64,000 nt of DNA, taken from NCBI RefSeq assembly GCF_000018405.1, contig NC_009943.1, positions 2,483,001 to 2,547,000 of the forward strand. Direction: 5' to 3'. This stretch comes from Desulfosudis oleivorans Hxd3. GTDB lineage: Bacteria > Desulfobacterota > Desulfobacteria > Desulfobacterales > Desulfosudaceae. Positions within the stretch are counted from its first letter, which is position 1. Every line of letters starts with the position of its first letter. Positions 40,717-51,924 of this stretch are shown here, one piece after another. The notes beneath the pieces are model-generated. The model was not told the DNA's origin and searched no databases. It saw only the letters and a list, made by a program, of their open reading frames with translations. The translations under genes and the position numbers were made by a program.

Positions 40717-40745
40717 TTGAATCCACACACCGGGTGTGCCATAAT
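40717..40745 (+). promoter_or_regulatory. Candidate promoter of the DUF4384 gene
   Basis: TTGAAT at 40717-40722, 17-base spacer, CATAAT at 40740-40745. The divergent 310-base gap (40484-40793) otherwise shows a GGCCCGG/CCGGCC hairpin region near 40605-40640 and no gene. Confidence 0.5.
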
Positions 40746-40793
40746 CGCCTCATTATTCAAAACAGAGGGCCGGACCATTCAGGGAGAACAGGT

Positions 40794-41684
40794 ATGGAAA
40801 AACAGCCGCACACGCAAAAACAGTTTATGGCAGCTTTTATATGGATTTTCCTGCTGGCAACACTTGTGCTGCTTGCGCCACAGGCGGGCATGGCCGGCAA
40901 CTCCATCATCACCACCGGCAGCGGTGTGGCGGCCCTGGGCAATGACAAGAGCCGCAACCAGACAGAAAGCGAGGCCTTGGCCCTGGCCAAACGGGACGCG
41001 GCGGAAAAGGCGGCCACCCATGTGCAGAGCGCCTCGGAAGTGGAAAACTTCGCCCTGAAAACCGACCTGGTCAAGGCCTATGCCGAGGCCGTGGTGACGG
41101 TTCTGGAAAAACTGGAAAGCGACTGGATTAAAGACCCTCAGATGGGCGACAGCTTCCATGTGGTGATCCGGGCCGAGGTGGCGCCGAACCTGAAGGGTGT
41201 CCGGCCGGCCGGGCCGTGGGCCGATGATCCGGCCGCGCCCCTGACCGTGAGCCTGACCAGCCCCAAAAAGGATTACAGGGCCGACGAACAGGTGACCCTT
41301 TTCCTGAAAGGCAACAAGCCTTTTTTCGCCCGAGTGGTTTATGAAGACTGCTCCGGCACCCTGACCCAGATTCTGCCCAACCCCTATCGCACGGAAAACT
41401 ATTTTCAGGGCGACACTGTCTATCAGCTGCCGGCCGGTAACGACCGGTATACCATGACCGTGGTACCTCCCTTTGGAACTGAAAAAATAACGGTTTACGC
41501 CGCCACTCAGCCACTGGGCGAGGTGGCGCAACAGACCCGGGGGCCGGTCTACCTGCTGGAAGAAAAACCGGATGCCGTGGCGGCCCGTACCCGGGGCATT
41601 CAGCTATCCGCCGCGCCGGCCGGGGAGAAAAAAACGGCTGCTGAATTTTTTGAAACCGCGATCACGATCCAGACCGGGCCATGA
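40794..41684 (+). CDS. Secreted DUF4384-type protein
   Basis: 296 residues. Start at the ATG after a GGGAG site; longer reading is disfavoured because the signal peptide (FIWIFLLATLVLLAPQAGMA) would be buried. The first half has helices with ESEALALAKRDAAEKAATHVQSASEVENF, an LPP20/FlgT-like oligomer pattern. The second half has the DUF4384 core (LTVSLTSPKKDYRADEQVTLFLKGNKPFFARVVYEDCSGTLTQILPN...DRYTMTVVPPFGTEKITVYA). DUF4384 proteins are mostly secreted or membrane-linked with unknown function. Confidence 0.8.
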   Translation: MEKQPHTQKQFMAAFIWIFLLATLVLLAPQAGMAGNSIITTGSGVAALGNDKSRNQTESEALALAKRDAAEKAATHVQSASEVENFALKTDLVKAYAEAVVTVLEKLESDWIKDPQMGDSFHVVIRAEVAPNLKGVRPAGPWADDPAAPLTVSLTSPKKDYRADEQVTLFLKGNKPFFARVVYEDCSGTLTQILPNPYRTENYFQGDTVYQLPAGNDRYTMTVVPPFGTEKITVYAATQPLGEVAQQTRGPVYLLEEKPDAVAARTRGIQLSAAPAGEKKTAAEFFETAITIQTGP

Positions 41685-41724
41685 CCCTTTGGCTGGTTTT
41701 TGCAAACCCGGCCTGTGTTGTCTT

Positions 41725-41790
41725 CACGGGCAAGGCCTGTCTTACACAAACACCCACGGGCAAGGCCTGTCGGCCTTGGCCCGTGCCACC
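41725..41790. repeat. REP-like palindrome, one full and one half copy
   Basis: CACGGGCAAGGCC and GGCCTTGGCCCGTG form a near-perfect stem at 41755-41785, followed by CCACC. A half copy, CACGGGCAAGGCCTGTC, lies at 41725-41741. Same family as 6733-6755 and 59041-59067. Confidence 0.6.
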
Positions 41791-41800
41791 GGTCACCTAC

Positions 41801-41879
41801 GTCATTGCGAGGAGCGAAAGCGACGAAGCAATCTCCTTCGCATATGAACAAGATTGCTTCGCCTGCGGCTCGCAATGAC
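41801..41879. repeat. Dispersed inverted repeat (GTCATTGCGAGGAGCG type)
   Basis: GTCATTGCGAG at the left end pairs with CTCGCAATGAC at the right end, and GCGACGAAGCAATCT pairs with AGATTGCTTCG inside. It is about 79 bases, MITE-like in form, without coding content. This wording is widely dispersed in deltaproteobacterial genomes as I recall. Confidence 0.7.
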
Positions 41880-41922
41880 ACCTTGAATGTTCAGGATTGC
41901 TGCGCCGCGCTTAATAAAGGCG

Positions 41923-42555
41923 CTATCGCATCATGCAGAAGGGATTGGTCCGCCGCTCCATACCGATGGTGGTTTCCGGGCCGTGTCCGCAGTAGACCGT
42001 CACATCATCACCCAGAGGAAACAGCTTGGTCTGAATGGCGGAAATCAGGGTGTCAAAATCACCGCCTGGAAAGTCGGTCCGGCCGATGGAGCCGGCAAAC
42101 AGGGTGTCGCCCACAAAGGCCTTCTTGTCCGTCACCAGGGAAATGCCGCCCGGCGAGTGACCCGGCGTGTGAAGCACCTTCATCTCAATGGTGCCAAAGG
42201 AGATCACATCCCCCTCTTTCACGGTGCGGTCCGGCGGTGGTGAATTTTCCGCGGCAATACCAAAAGCCGACGCCATCTGGGACAGGCCGGAGAGCATGGG
42301 CGCGTCCGCGGCATGGATCAGCAGTTCCGCGCCGGTGGCTTTTTTTAACTCCTTGTTGGCGCCCACGTGATCAAAATGGCCGTGGGTGTTGATGATATAT
42401 TTTACGGAGAGCTTGTTTTCCGCCAGGTGATAAAGAATCCGGTCAGCCTCGTCACCGGGATCAATCACCACGGCCTGTTTTGTCTGGTCACATCCCACGA
42501 TAAAACAGTTGGCCATGATCATGCCCACTTCCAGTTTTTCAAGAATCACATTCAC
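41923..42555 (-). CDS. Metallo-beta-lactamase fold hydrolase (glyoxalase II-like)
   Basis: 210 residues. Metal-binding THGHFDHVG (about residues 57-65), HTPGHSPGG (about 131), GDTLF (about 148) and a final CGHGPETTIG give the full set of metal ligands of the fold. It begins CFIVGCDQTKQAVVIDPGDEADRI. It probably hydrolyses a thioester such as a glutathione or related adduct, but the substrate is not decided by sequence. It lies 30 bases behind a small Cys-rich gene, probably in one operon. Confidence 0.88.
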   Translation of the reverse strand: MNVILEKLEVGMIMANCFIVGCDQTKQAVVIDPGDEADRILYHLAENKLSVKYIINTHGHFDHVGANKELKKATGAELLIHAADAPMLSGLSQMASAFGIAAENSPPPDRTVKEGDVISFGTIEMKVLHTPGHSPGGISLVTDKKAFVGDTLFAGSIGRTDFPGGDFDTLISAIQTKLFPLGDDVTVYCGHGPETTIGMERRTNPFCMMR

Positions 42556-42585
42556 CTCCTTGGTCTTGTCGCTGCCGGCAACGGG

Positions 42586-42846
42586 TTATGACTTTCCCGC
42601 GTTGCGTTTTGCCTGTTCAATAAGCTCCAGAATGCCGGTGATTTTGGGCTGGGGTTGCGGATTGAGCAGACGGGCCACGGTCTCTTGAGAAAAATGCGCT
42701 TTCAGGTAGGCCACCACGTCAAACTGTTCCCACCAGCAGTCAGCGGTTTTCAGGCACGGCTCGCCGTTCATGCCGCAGCCCAGGCAGTAAGAAAAAAGAA
42801 CTTCATGGCCCAACCGGGGGCACCGGCGCCGCCACTCTTCCGTCAT
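42586..42846 (-). CDS. Small Cys-rich conserved-looking protein
   Basis: 86 residues with CPRLGHEVLFSYCLGCGMNGEPCLKTADCWWEQFDV, giving five Cys in the first 37 residues; this is a likely metal-binding or Fe-S site. The rest is an amphipathic helix pair with a Pro/Gln hinge. The spacing to the hydrolase and the coding character suggest a real gene. I recall similar short proteins in sulfate reducers but can name no function. Confidence 0.6.
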   Translation of the reverse strand: MTEEWRRRCPRLGHEVLFSYCLGCGMNGEPCLKTADCWWEQFDVVAYLKAHFSQETVARLLNPQPQPKITGILELIEQAKRNAGKS

Positions 42847-42909
42847 GATTCCGTTCTCCGTCCTTCAACCGCCGTTGAATTGATACCGGCAACACGGTTG
42901 CAATAAAAA

Positions 42910-42939
42910 GGCCCGGCACGCGCTTTGCCGTGCCGGGCC
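42910..42939 (-). terminator. Terminator behind trpB2
   Basis: GGCCCGGCACG pairs with CGTGCCGGGCC around an 8-base loop. On the minus strand the stem is followed by CTTTTTATTG. It lies 50 bases past the trpB2 stop and closes the long housekeeping run. Confidence 0.8.
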
Positions 42940-42988
42940 GCAAATTCAGCACATCATTCCCCGGCCGATTTCCGGGAAATGACACGGT

Positions 42989-44365
42989 CTAATCGTGCTT
43001 GAGGATCGCAGGCTTGGGATAATCGGCAAACACCGCTTCCGACGCCTTCAGATCATCATCGTTCATGAGAATGTTGGACAGCTCGCCGGCAAAGAACCGG
43101 TCGTATCCGGCCAGGTCCAGAAGGCCATGACCGCTCAGGTTGAACAGGATCACCTTTTCCTTGCCCTCTTCCTTTGCCTTGTTGGCCTCTTCAATGACAC
43201 AGGCGATGGCGTGATTGCTCTCGGGCGCGGGAATGATACCTTCGGAACGGGCAAACAGCACGCCCGCCTCAAAGGTGCTCAACTGGGAAACCGCCCGGGG
43301 GGTAACAATGCCTTCGCAGACCAGCTGGCTGACCGTGGGCGCCATGCCGTGGTAACGGAGCCCGCCCGCGTGAAAAGGCGGCGGAACAAAGGCATGACCC
43401 AGGCTGTGCATGGCCAGCAGGGGGGTGTACTTGGCGGTATCGCCGTGGTCGTAAACAAAGGGGGCCTTGGTCATGGTGGGGCAGCCCATGGGCTCCACCG
43501 GGTAAATCTCAATATCTTTGCCGTGAATCTTGTCGTAGACAAAGGGAAAAGCGATGCCGGCAAAGTTGCTGCCGCCGCCGGCGCATCCGATGATGACATC
43601 CGGATAGTCGCCGACTTTTTCAAACTGTTTCCTGGCTTCCAGCCCGATGATGGTCTGGTGCAGCATCACGTGGTTGAGCACGCTGCCCAGGGCATAACGG
43701 GTCTCTCCCGATTCGTCGGTGACGGCACATTCGATGGCTTCGCTGATGGCAATGCCCAGGCTGCCCGGGGTGTTGGGATCTTTGGCCAGGGCGTCGCGGC
43801 CCGCACGGGTCTGGTCGCTGGGGCTGGGAATACAGTTACCACCCCAGGCGCCCATCATGCTTTTGCGGTAGGGCTTCTGGTCGAAGCTGATCCGTACCAT
43901 GAATATCTTGCACTCCAGGCCGAACTGGGAACAGGCATAGGAGAGGGCGCTGCCCCACTGGCCGGCCCCGGTTTCGGTGGTGAGCTTCTTGATGCCGAAC
44001 TCCTTGTTGTAGTAGGCTTGGGCGACAGCGGTGTTGGGCTTATGGCTTCCGGCAGGGCTGACGCTTTCGTTCTTGTAGTAAATCTTGGCCGGCGTTCCCA
44101 GCGCCTTTTCAAGATTGCGGGCCCGCACCAGGGGGGACGGCCGCCACGTCGTCAGAATGTCCAGTACCTCGTCAGGAATGGTGATCCACCGCTCGGTGCT
44201 GACCTCCTGCTCGATAAGGTTCATGGGGAACACAGGGGCCAGGGAATCGGGTCCCACGGGATTGCCGTCGGGTCCCAGCGGCGGATTCATCTTGATGTCC
44301 GCCAGAATGTTGTACCACTGGCGCGGCATCTCATCTTCTGTCAGAAAAATTTTCCGGGAAGTCAT
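42989..44365 (-). CDS. trpB: Tryptophan synthase beta chain, TrpB2-type
   Basis: 458 residues. It has the longer N-terminal region of the TrpB2 group ([25 protein letters not shown]) and the PLP lysine in [11 protein letters not shown] (about residue 112). Further signs are [15 protein letters not shown] and the glycine-rich phosphate cradle [12 protein letters not shown]. It makes tryptophan from indole and serine. No trpA is adjacent, so it may work alone on free indole, as is thought for some TrpB2 enzymes. It starts three bases behind nusB. Confidence 0.93.
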   Translation of the reverse strand: MTSRKIFLTEDEMPRQWYNILADIKMNPPLGPDGNPVGPDSLAPVFPMNLIEQEVSTERWITIPDEVLDILTTWRPSPLVRARNLEKALGTPAKIYYKNESVSPAGSHKPNTAVAQAYYNKEFGIKKLTTETGAGQWGSALSYACSQFGLECKIFMVRISFDQKPYRKSMMGAWGGNCIPSPSDQTRAGRDALAKDPNTPGSLGIAISEAIECAVTDESGETRYALGSVLNHVMLHQTIIGLEARKQFEKVGDYPDVIIGCAGGGSNFAGIAFPFVYDKIHGKDIEIYPVEPMGCPTMTKAPFVYDHGDTAKYTPLLAMHSLGHAFVPPPFHAGGLRYHGMAPTVSQLVCEGIVTPRAVSQLSTFEAGVLFARSEGIIPAPESNHAIACVIEEANKAKEEGKEKVILFNLSGHGLLDLAGYDRFFAGELSNILMNDDDLKASEAVFADYPKPAILKHD

Positions 44366-44368
44366 ACG

Positions 44369-44833
44369 CTACTCCTTGCTGTTCGTTGTATTCATATTCT
44401 CGGGAAGGTCCGCTTCCGATCCTCCCAGCTCCTTGTTGATGCGATCCAGCACACCGTTGATAAAGGCCCCGGACTCATCGGTGCCATATTTCTTGCCGAT
44501 CTCTATGGCCTCGTTGATGGCCACACGGGGCGGCACGTCGTCACAGTAAAGCATCTCGAAAATGGCGATCCGCATGACATTGCGGTCCACACCGGACATG
44601 CGGCTGAGCTTCCAGTGCTCGGAACTCTCGGCCAGCAGGTCATTGAGCTTTTCCCACCGGTTCTTGACGCCCTGGGCCAGGGTAAAAAAATGGGGAAAAT
44701 TCTTTTCCGAAAGGTTGAAGCGCGCGCAGAAATCCTCCATCCACGCGTCAAAATCCCCGGCCCCGGCCGCGTTCAAGTCGTAGGAAAAGAGAAACTGCAA
44801 CGCAAGTTCCCGTGATCGTCGCCTGCTTGCCAT
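44369..44833 (-). CDS. nusB: Transcription antitermination factor NusB
   Basis: 154 residues. It begins MASRRRSRELALQFLFSYD and has the C-terminal helices (SRMSGVDRNVMRIAIFEMLYCDDVPPRVAINEAIEIGKKYGTDESGAFINGVLDRI) typical of NusB. It binds boxA RNA in ribosomal RNA antitermination. It starts six bases behind the ribH stop, the usual ribH-nusB pairing. Confidence 0.95.
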   Translation of the reverse strand: MASRRRSRELALQFLFSYDLNAAGAGDFDAWMEDFCARFNLSEKNFPHFFTLAQGVKNRWEKLNDLLAESSEHWKLSRMSGVDRNVMRIAIFEMLYCDDVPPRVAINEAIEIGKKYGTDESGAFINGVLDRINKELGGSEADLPENMNTTNSKE

Positions 44834-44839
44834 AAGAAC

Positions 44840-45313
44840 TTACGCCCGCGTCACCACTTCCATCAGGTTGGCCATCTCAACAGCCGACACGGCCGCGTTC
44901 CATCCCTTGTTGCCCGCCTTGGTGCCGGCCCGTTCAATGGCCTGTTCGATGGTGTCGGTGGTGACAATGCCGAAGATCACCGGCACGGAAAACTCCAGGC
45001 TCACCTGGGCGATGCCCTTGGATACTTCGGCGCACACATAGTCGAAATGGGGTGTCGACCCCCGGATCACCGCGCCCAGGCAGACAATGGCGTCGTACTC
45101 CCCTTTTTCCGCCATCTTCTTTGCCAGCAGGGGAATCTCAAAAGCGCCGGGCACCTTGACCAGGTGAATGTCCTTGTCCGCCGCCCCGTTGCGCACCAGC
45201 GCGTCCACGGCCCCGGAGACCAGCCGGTCGGTAATAAAATCATTAAACCGGCTGGCAATCAGGGCAAAGGTTTTGCCTTTGGCCGAAAGGCCCGCTTCCA
45301 TCAGTTTGGGCAT
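44840..45313 (-). CDS. ribH: 6,7-dimethyl-8-ribityllumazine synthase
   Basis: 157 residues. Conserved phrases: [110 protein letters not shown]. Catalytic His is in the HFDYV stretch. Penultimate riboflavin step. Lies between ribBA and nusB. Confidence 0.97.
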   Translation of the reverse strand: MPKLMEAGLSAKGKTFALIASRFNDFITDRLVSGAVDALVRNGAADKDIHLVKVPGAFEIPLLAKKMAEKGEYDAIVCLGAVIRGSTPHFDYVCAEVSKGIAQVSLEFSVPVIFGIVTTDTIEQAIERAGTKAGNKGWNAAVSAVEMANLMEVVTRA

Positions 45314-45431
45314 TGTTGTTCTCCTTTTACCTTATCCTGCCGGCGTGTTTTATCCTCCCACCGTCAGGCTGTTGATGCATGTTTCAATTTTTATAATGGT
45401 TTTGCTCCTGTTTTGCAACACGCAAACCGCT

Positions 45432-46646
45432 TTAAGGCGTGCAGTCAAGGTTCAACAGGTGGCCCATCTTGAGTTTTTTGCACTCCAGGTAGCGCTTGTT
45501 GTGTTCATTGGCCTCGATCTCAATGGGAATCTGCTCCACCACGGAGAGGCCATAGCCCTCCAGGCCGACGATCTTTTTCGGATTGTTGGTGATCAGCCGC
45601 ATCTTTTTCACCCCCAGATCGGCCAGCACCTGGGCGCCGATGCCGTAATCCCGCAGGTCGGCCTTGAAGCCCAGCTGCTCGTTGGCTTCCACCGTGTCGT
45701 AGCCCTGGTCCTGAAGATTATAGGCCTTGAGCTTGTTCACCAGGCCGATGCCGCGGCCCTCCTGACGAACATAAAGCAGAATCCCGGCCCCCTCTTTTTC
45801 CATCATCTCCATGGCCTTGTGCAGCTGGTTGCCGCAGTCACACCGCAGGGAGCCGAAAATGTCTCCGGTGAGGCACTCGGAGTGAACCCTCACCAGTACC
45901 GGTTTGTCGGGGTCAATCTCTCCCTTGACCAGGGCGATATGCTGAAAATCTTCCATGTCGTTTTCGTACACGATCACCTTGAAGATGCCGCCGAACATGG
46001 AGGGGATCGTGGTCTCCACCACCTTGCGCACAAAGGACTCGGTGCGCATGCGGTACTCGATCAGGTCCGCTATGGTGCAGATGCCGATGCCGTGAGCCTC
46101 GCTGAACTCCTCCAGCTGGGGCATGCGGGCCATGGTGCCGTCGTCGTTCATGACCTCGCAGATCACGCCGGCGGGTTTCAGTCCGGCCAGCCGGGCCAGG
46201 TCCACCGAGCCCTCGGTCTGCCCGGCCCGCACAATGACACCGCCCCGCCGTGCCCGCAAAGGAAATATGTGACCCGGCCGCACCAGGTCGTCGGGCCTGG
46301 CGCCGTCGGCCACGGCAGCCAGAATCGTGGTGGCCCGGTCCGCCGCTGAAATACCGGTGGTCACGCCTTGCTTGGCCTCTATGGAAACCGTAAAACCGGT
46401 TCCAAAGGGGGAGGTGTTTCTGTCCACCATCAGGGGCAGGTCCAGTTCTTCCACCTTTTTGGCGTCCAGGGCCAGACAGATCAGGCCCCTGCCGTACTTT
46501 GCCATGAAGTTAACCGCCTCGGGGGTCGTCTTCTCCGCGGCGATCATCAGGTCCCCTTCATTTTCACGGTCCTCGTCATCAACGAGAATCACCATTTTAC
46601 CGGCGCGAACATCCTTTATTGCCTCTTCGATACTCAGTACTGCCAT
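45432..46646 (-). CDS. ribBA: Bifunctional DHBP synthase / GTP cyclohydrolase II
   Basis: 404 residues. N-terminal half is the RibB domain ([21 protein letters not shown], about 18-38, acidic metal site; FIS-type [13 protein letters not shown]). The C-terminal half is the RibA domain with the zinc Cys in [20 protein letters not shown] (about 256-276) and [16 protein letters not shown]. It feeds both branches of riboflavin synthesis. It is 118 bases before ribH and 61 after ribE. Confidence 0.97.
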   Translation of the reverse strand: MAVLSIEEAIKDVRAGKMVILVDDEDRENEGDLMIAAEKTTPEAVNFMAKYGRGLICLALDAKKVEELDLPLMVDRNTSPFGTGFTVSIEAKQGVTTGISAADRATTILAAVADGARPDDLVRPGHIFPLRARRGGVIVRAGQTEGSVDLARLAGLKPAGVICEVMNDDGTMARMPQLEEFSEAHGIGICTIADLIEYRMRTESFVRKVVETTIPSMFGGIFKVIVYENDMEDFQHIALVKGEIDPDKPVLVRVHSECLTGDIFGSLRCDCGNQLHKAMEMMEKEGAGILLYVRQEGRGIGLVNKLKAYNLQDQGYDTVEANEQLGFKADLRDYGIGAQVLADLGVKKMRLITNNPKKIVGLEGYGLSVVEQIPIEIEANEHNKRYLECKKLKMGHLLNLDCTP

Positions 46647-46707
46647 GTTGATCTCCTGTCTTTCTCAAATTTCAAAGCGGCAGGGATCTTCCCCGCCACG
46701 ATATGAT

Positions 46708-47358
46708 CTACATAAATCCTTTTTTGGCCAGAAATTCCATGTCAATGCCGCCGTCCGGCTTTTTCCCGGACCCGGAAAGAAAGTGCTCCACATACTTGCC
46801 GATGATATCGGTCTCAATGTTGACCGCGTCGCCGCTGTTGCGCAGCCCGATGGTGGTGATTGAGACCGTATGCGGAATGATGCTCAACGCCACGTGGGTC
46901 GGGCTGCAGTCGTTAATGGTCAGGCTGATGCCGTCAACGGCCACTGACCCCTTTTTCACCATGTACCGGCCCAGGTCACGGGGCAGGCCGATGGTCACCA
47001 GCACGGCGTTACCCGTGTTCTTCTTGCTCTGAATCACCCCGGTGCCGTCGATATGGCCGGTCACCAGGTGGCCCCCCAGCCGATCGGAGAACCGCAGGGC
47101 CCGCTCCAGATTGACCTTTTCCCCGGCCCGCAGGTTGCCCAGAGTGGTTTTGGAAAGCGTTTCCGGTGCCACATCGGCCTCGAACCGCCGGCCCTCAATG
47201 GTCACCACGGTAAGGCAGGCCCCGTTAACGGCAATGCTGTCGCCCACCTTTGTATCATCGACGGCAAACCCGGCCTCCACGCAAATGCGCCGGCCCCGGT
47301 CGGCCGACGGCCGCAGGTCCTTGATCTGGCCGAATCCTTCAACAATACCGGTAAACAT
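46708..47358 (-). CDS. ribE: Riboflavin synthase, alpha chain
   Basis: 216 residues. Two lumazine-binding repeats (starting [15 protein letters not shown], with [14 protein letters not shown]; and [14 protein letters not shown] with [14 protein letters not shown]). It converts two lumazines to riboflavin. Its first base overlaps the last base of ribD. Confidence 0.96.
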   Translation of the reverse strand: MFTGIVEGFGQIKDLRPSADRGRRICVEAGFAVDDTKVGDSIAVNGACLTVVTIEGRRFEADVAPETLSKTTLGNLRAGEKVNLERALRFSDRLGGHLVTGHIDGTGVIQSKKNTGNAVLVTIGLPRDLGRYMVKKGSVAVDGISLTINDCSPTHVALSIIPHTVSITTIGLRNSGDAVNIETDIIGKYVEHFLSGSGKKPDGGIDMEFLAKKGFM

Positions 47359-48449
47359 CAGGACACATACCCCTCGATCAGAATGTCATCATCAAACCGG
47401 GTCACGGACACATTCCGCACCGGCAACGCATTTTTCATCTGTTCCTGTCCCGCTCCCGCGCACACGGGAACACCGTCGTCGCCGCCCAGAATTTTCGGGG
47501 CGTAAAAAAAGCATACCTTGTCCACGATGCCGGCCGCAAACGCGGCCCCGATCACCTGACCCCCTCCCTCAATCAGCAGGCTGGTAATCCCCATCTTTCC
47601 AAGGCCGTCCATGAGCCCGGCCATGTCAATCCGACCGATGGCCAGCGCCGCATCAAAAAACCGGGCCTTTCCCTTGAGCCGGTCCCGTTTTTTTTTGTCA
47701 TGCCCCGGCCCCACCACGATCAGCGTTTCAGCGGACGAATCCAGGTCAAACATCGCGGCATCCTCTCGAATGGAGAGCTTTGTGTCCAGCACGATCCGCA
47801 TGGGATCTCTGGTTCGCATGCCCTCAACCCGGGCCGTGAGCCGGGGATTATCGGCGTTGGCCGTGCCCACGCCTACCAGGATGGCGTCGGACGCGTGGCG
47901 CATCCTGTGCACAAAGGCACGGGCCGCCTCTCCGGTAACCCATTTGGAATCGCCGGTGCGTGTGGCGATGCGGCCGTCTAACGTCATGGCGCACTTGACC
48001 GTGACAAAAGGCCGCCCCGTGGTCACATATTTTGCAAACCACTCGATCTGCTTTTTGGCCTCGGCCTCGCAGACCCCCACAGTAACGGCAATACCCCGGG
48101 ACTCCAGGTATTGAATGCCGCCGCCGGCCACGTGGGGGTTGGAGTCGATCGTGGCCACCACCACCCGGGCGATGCCGGCATCGCAAATCTTCCGCGTACA
48201 GGGCGGGGTCCGGCCCGTATGATTGCAGGGTTCCAGGGTCACGTAAAGATCGGCGCCACGGGCCAGTTCACCGGCATCGTCAATGGCCACCACTTCGGCG
48301 TGGGGTTTTCCCGCTGCCGCGTGAAACCCCTGGCCCACCACCCGGCCGTCCCGCACCACCACGGCACCCACCACGGGGTTGGGAGAAGTAAAACCGGTTC
48401 CCCGTTCGGCCAGGCCCAGGGCCATATTCATGAAATAGGTATCATCCAT
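47358..48449 (-). CDS. ribD: Bifunctional riboflavin deaminase/reductase
   Basis: 363 residues. N-terminal deaminase with HAEVVAIDDAG and the zinc Cys in EPCNHTGRTPPCT (about 73-86); C-terminal reductase with FVTVKCAMTLDGRIATRTGDSKWVT and LLIEGGGQVIGAAF. It does the second and third steps of the GTP branch. First gene of the rib group; no FMN riboswitch was found before it. Confidence 0.96.
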   Translation of the reverse strand: MDDTYFMNMALGLAERGTGFTSPNPVVGAVVVRDGRVVGQGFHAAAGKPHAEVVAIDDAGELARGADLYVTLEPCNHTGRTPPCTRKICDAGIARVVVATIDSNPHVAGGGIQYLESRGIAVTVGVCEAEAKKQIEWFAKYVTTGRPFVTVKCAMTLDGRIATRTGDSKWVTGEAARAFVHRMRHASDAILVGVGTANADNPRLTARVEGMRTRDPMRIVLDTKLSIREDAAMFDLDSSAETLIVVGPGHDKKKRDRLKGKARFFDAALAIGRIDMAGLMDGLGKMGITSLLIEGGGQVIGAAFAAGIVDKVCFFYAPKILGGDDGVPVCAGAGQEQMKNALPVRNVSVTRFDDDILIEGYVS

Positions 48450-48520
48450 TCAGATCTTGCCTTCGAAAACGTGCCACGAACCGGTCAGACCGCGGGATCC
48501 AGGGAGAAAAAACATTGCCG

Positions 48521-48976
48521 CTACTGTTTTTTCAGCAGGCTCTTGAGCTCGGAGTAAAAATCGTGCACATCCTTAAACTCCCGGTAGACCGAGGCAAACC
48601 GCACATAGGCCACGTCATCCAGGGCATGCAGCTTTTTCATCACCTTTTCGCCGATGATGCTTGAGGGAATTTCATGCTCCCCCATCTCCATGAGGTCCTG
48701 CTCCAGCTCGGAGATGAAATCCTCTATGATGTTGATGCTGATGCGCCGCTTCTGGCAGGCGCTCATCATGCCGGACCGCACCTTGTCCTTTAAAAACTCT
48801 TCCCGCCGGCCGTCCTTCTTGACGATCATGAGCGGCGCCTTTTCCACGTGCTCGTAGGTGGTAAACCGGCGGGCACACTCCAGGCACTCCCGCCGGCGCC
48901 GGGTCTCGGTGTCGTCCCGGCTTAACCGCGAATCGATCACCTTGTTGTCAAGGGAACCGCAATACGGGCATTTCAT
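48521..48976 (-). CDS. nrdR: Transcriptional repressor NrdR
   Basis: 151 residues. Zinc ribbon MKCPYCGSLDNKVIDSR...RRRRECLECARRFTTYE and an ATP-cone (MIVKKDGRREEFLKDKVRSGM). It senses dATP/ATP and represses ribonucleotide reductase genes. It lies 15 bases behind the dCMP deaminase, consistent with a nucleotide theme. Confidence 0.97.
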   Translation of the reverse strand: MKCPYCGSLDNKVIDSRLSRDDTETRRRRECLECARRFTTYEHVEKAPLMIVKKDGRREEFLKDKVRSGMMSACQKRRISINIIEDFISELEQDLMEMGEHEIPSSIIGEKVMKKLHALDDVAYVRFASVYREFKDVHDFYSELKSLLKKQ

Positions 48977-48991
48977 GAAAATCTCCTTTTA

Positions 48992-49451
48992 TCAGGGCAG
49001 CCGGATCAGCTCGACCCCGGCTTCGGCAAGCATCTCCAGGGACATGGGATCGTCATACCCATCCTTATAATAGACCGCCGAGATACCGGCATTGATGATC
49101 ATCTTGGCGCAGATGGAACAGGGCTGGTTGGTGCAGTACAGCGACGCCCCCTGAATGGAAACCCCGTGAAAGGCCGCCTGGATAATGGCGTTCTGTTCGG
49201 CGTGAATGCCCCGGCACAGTTCGTGGCGCTCGCCGGAGGGAACATTGAGTCTGGCGCGCAGGCAGCCGGTTTCACTGCAATGGGTGACCCCGGCCGGTGC
49301 CCCGTTATAACCGGTGGCCAGCATTCGCTTGTTCTTGACGATCACGGCTCCCACGTGACGTCGCAGGCAGGTGGAGCGCCTGGCCACCAGTTCCGTAATC
49401 TCCATGAAATAGGTGTGCCAGTCGGGTCGGGCCGGTTTGTCCGTATGCGGT

Positions 49452-49471
<20 letters not shown>
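48992..49471 (-). CDS. dCMP deaminase (ComEB-like)
   Basis: 159 residues. HAEQNAI (zinc His and catalytic Glu, about 108-112) and [13 protein letters not shown] (zinc Cys pair) mark a cytidine/deoxycytidylate deaminase; the [22 protein letters not shown] stretch fits the dCMP branch. It supplies dUMP for thymidylate. Its start overlaps the glyA stop by 20 bases (an ATG 4 codons on still overlaps). glyA supports the same one-carbon/dTMP supply. Confidence 0.92.
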
Positions 49472-50717
<1,246 letters not shown>

Positions 50718-50769
50718 TGTTCCACCAATTCAAGGCCAGCGGCTTGCGCGCCGCCGCCCCCAGTCCGGG

Positions 50770-51000
50770 CTACAGCCGTTTTGTGATAAACTCCACCGCG
50801 TCCTTCACCGTCATGATCTGCTCGGCCTCATCGTCGGATATCTCGATATCAAACTCGTCCTCCAGGGACATGAGCAGCTCCACAATATCCAGGGAATCGG
50901 CGCCCAGGTCGCTGATAAACTCGGCATCCGGCCGGATTTCACTGGGATCGACCTCAAGCCGCTCGGCCAGAATGCGTTTAACCTTATCTTCAATGGACAT
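50770..51000 (-). CDS. acpP: Acyl carrier protein
   Basis: 76 residues, with the phosphopantetheine serine in [18 protein letters not shown] (about residue 36). Acidic, four-helix type. It carries acyl chains in fatty acid synthesis. The ATG has an AGGAG a few bases upstream. Lies behind fabG (128-base gap). Confidence 0.96.
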
Positions 51001-51128
51001 GCTGTTCTCCTTTTACCGCTTCACCCGCCCAAAAATCGAACGGACATATTCGCGTCTGTTTTCTCTGTTTTCTGACCGGACCGGGTTTTTGTCTTTTTCG
51101 ATCCGGTTATTGATAACGACCGGCCGGA

Positions 51129-51881
51129 CTACAGGTAAAGGCCGCCATTGACATGAACCACCTGGCCGGTGATGTAAGCCGCCGCGTCCGAGGCCAGAAA
51201 CGCCACCACCCCGGCCACATCGTCCGAGGTGCCCATGCGGCCCAGGGGAATCTTTTCCGCGATGCGTTCCCGGTCCTGGTCGGAAAGCCCGGCCGCCATG
51301 TCGGTGTTTACCAGGCCCGGCGCCACGGCATTGACCGTGATGTTCCGGGAGGCAAACTCCAGGGCCACGGACCGGGTCAGCCCGGCCAGGCCCGCCTTGG
51401 CGGCCGCGTAATTGGCCTGGCCCGCGTTGCCGGAAAACCCCACCACGGAGGTGATGTTAATAATCCGGCCGCCGCGCTGCTTGAGCATCTGCCGGGAGGC
51501 GGCCTTGATGCAGAAAAACGCGCCCCGTAAATTGACGGCCATCACATCGTCCCAGTCCGCCCCGGACATGCGGGGCACCAGCCCGTCCCGGGAAATGCCC
51601 GCATTGTTCACCAGCACGTCTATGCGGCCCGACTCGGCCACCACGGTCTTGAACAGGGCTGTTACATCCGCCTCACGGGACACGTCGGCCTGAATGCAGA
51701 CAGCCGATCCACCCCGCGCTTCAACCTGCTTTTTTGTCTCTTCGGCCTGATCGACCGATGCGGCATAATTGACATAGACACGGGTGCCGGCATCGGCAAA
51801 GGCAAGGCAGATCGCCCGGCCGATACCACGGGACCCGCCGGTGACAACAACAACGCGTTTCTGGTGGCCTGGCATGGTCAT
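51129..51881 (-). CDS. fabG: 3-oxoacyl-ACP reductase
   Basis: 250 residues, starting at the ATG with AGGAG at seven bases. Rossmann TGGSRGIGRAIC (about 13-24), NNAGISRDG, the catalytic Ser in TSVVGFSGNAGQANYAAAKAG, with Tyr-x3-Lys (YAAAK), and a C-terminal DDVAGVVAFLASDAAAYITGQVVHVNGGLYL. Second step of fatty acid elongation. Confidence 0.95.
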   Translation of the reverse strand: MTMPGHQKRVVVVTGGSRGIGRAICLAFADAGTRVYVNYAASVDQAEETKKQVEARGGSAVCIQADVSREADVTALFKTVVAESGRIDVLVNNAGISRDGLVPRMSGADWDDVMAVNLRGAFFCIKAASRQMLKQRGGRIINITSVVGFSGNAGQANYAAAKAGLAGLTRSVALEFASRNITVNAVAPGLVNTDMAAGLSDQDRERIAEKIPLGRMGTSDDVAGVVAFLASDAAAYITGQVVHVNGGLYL

Positions 51882-51924
51882 GGTCTGTCTCCTGCCGGCA
51901 GCACGGGACACACCGGACACCCTC

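Noticed and set aside
42995-44815. A 606-codon open frame opposite trpB2 and nusB
   Set aside because: It spans two well-recognised genes on the other strand and has a composition typical of antisense shadows (many Gly, His, Val, Gln).
48450-48520. FMN riboswitch before ribD
   Set aside because: The conserved FMN aptamer segments are not present in this 71-base gap.
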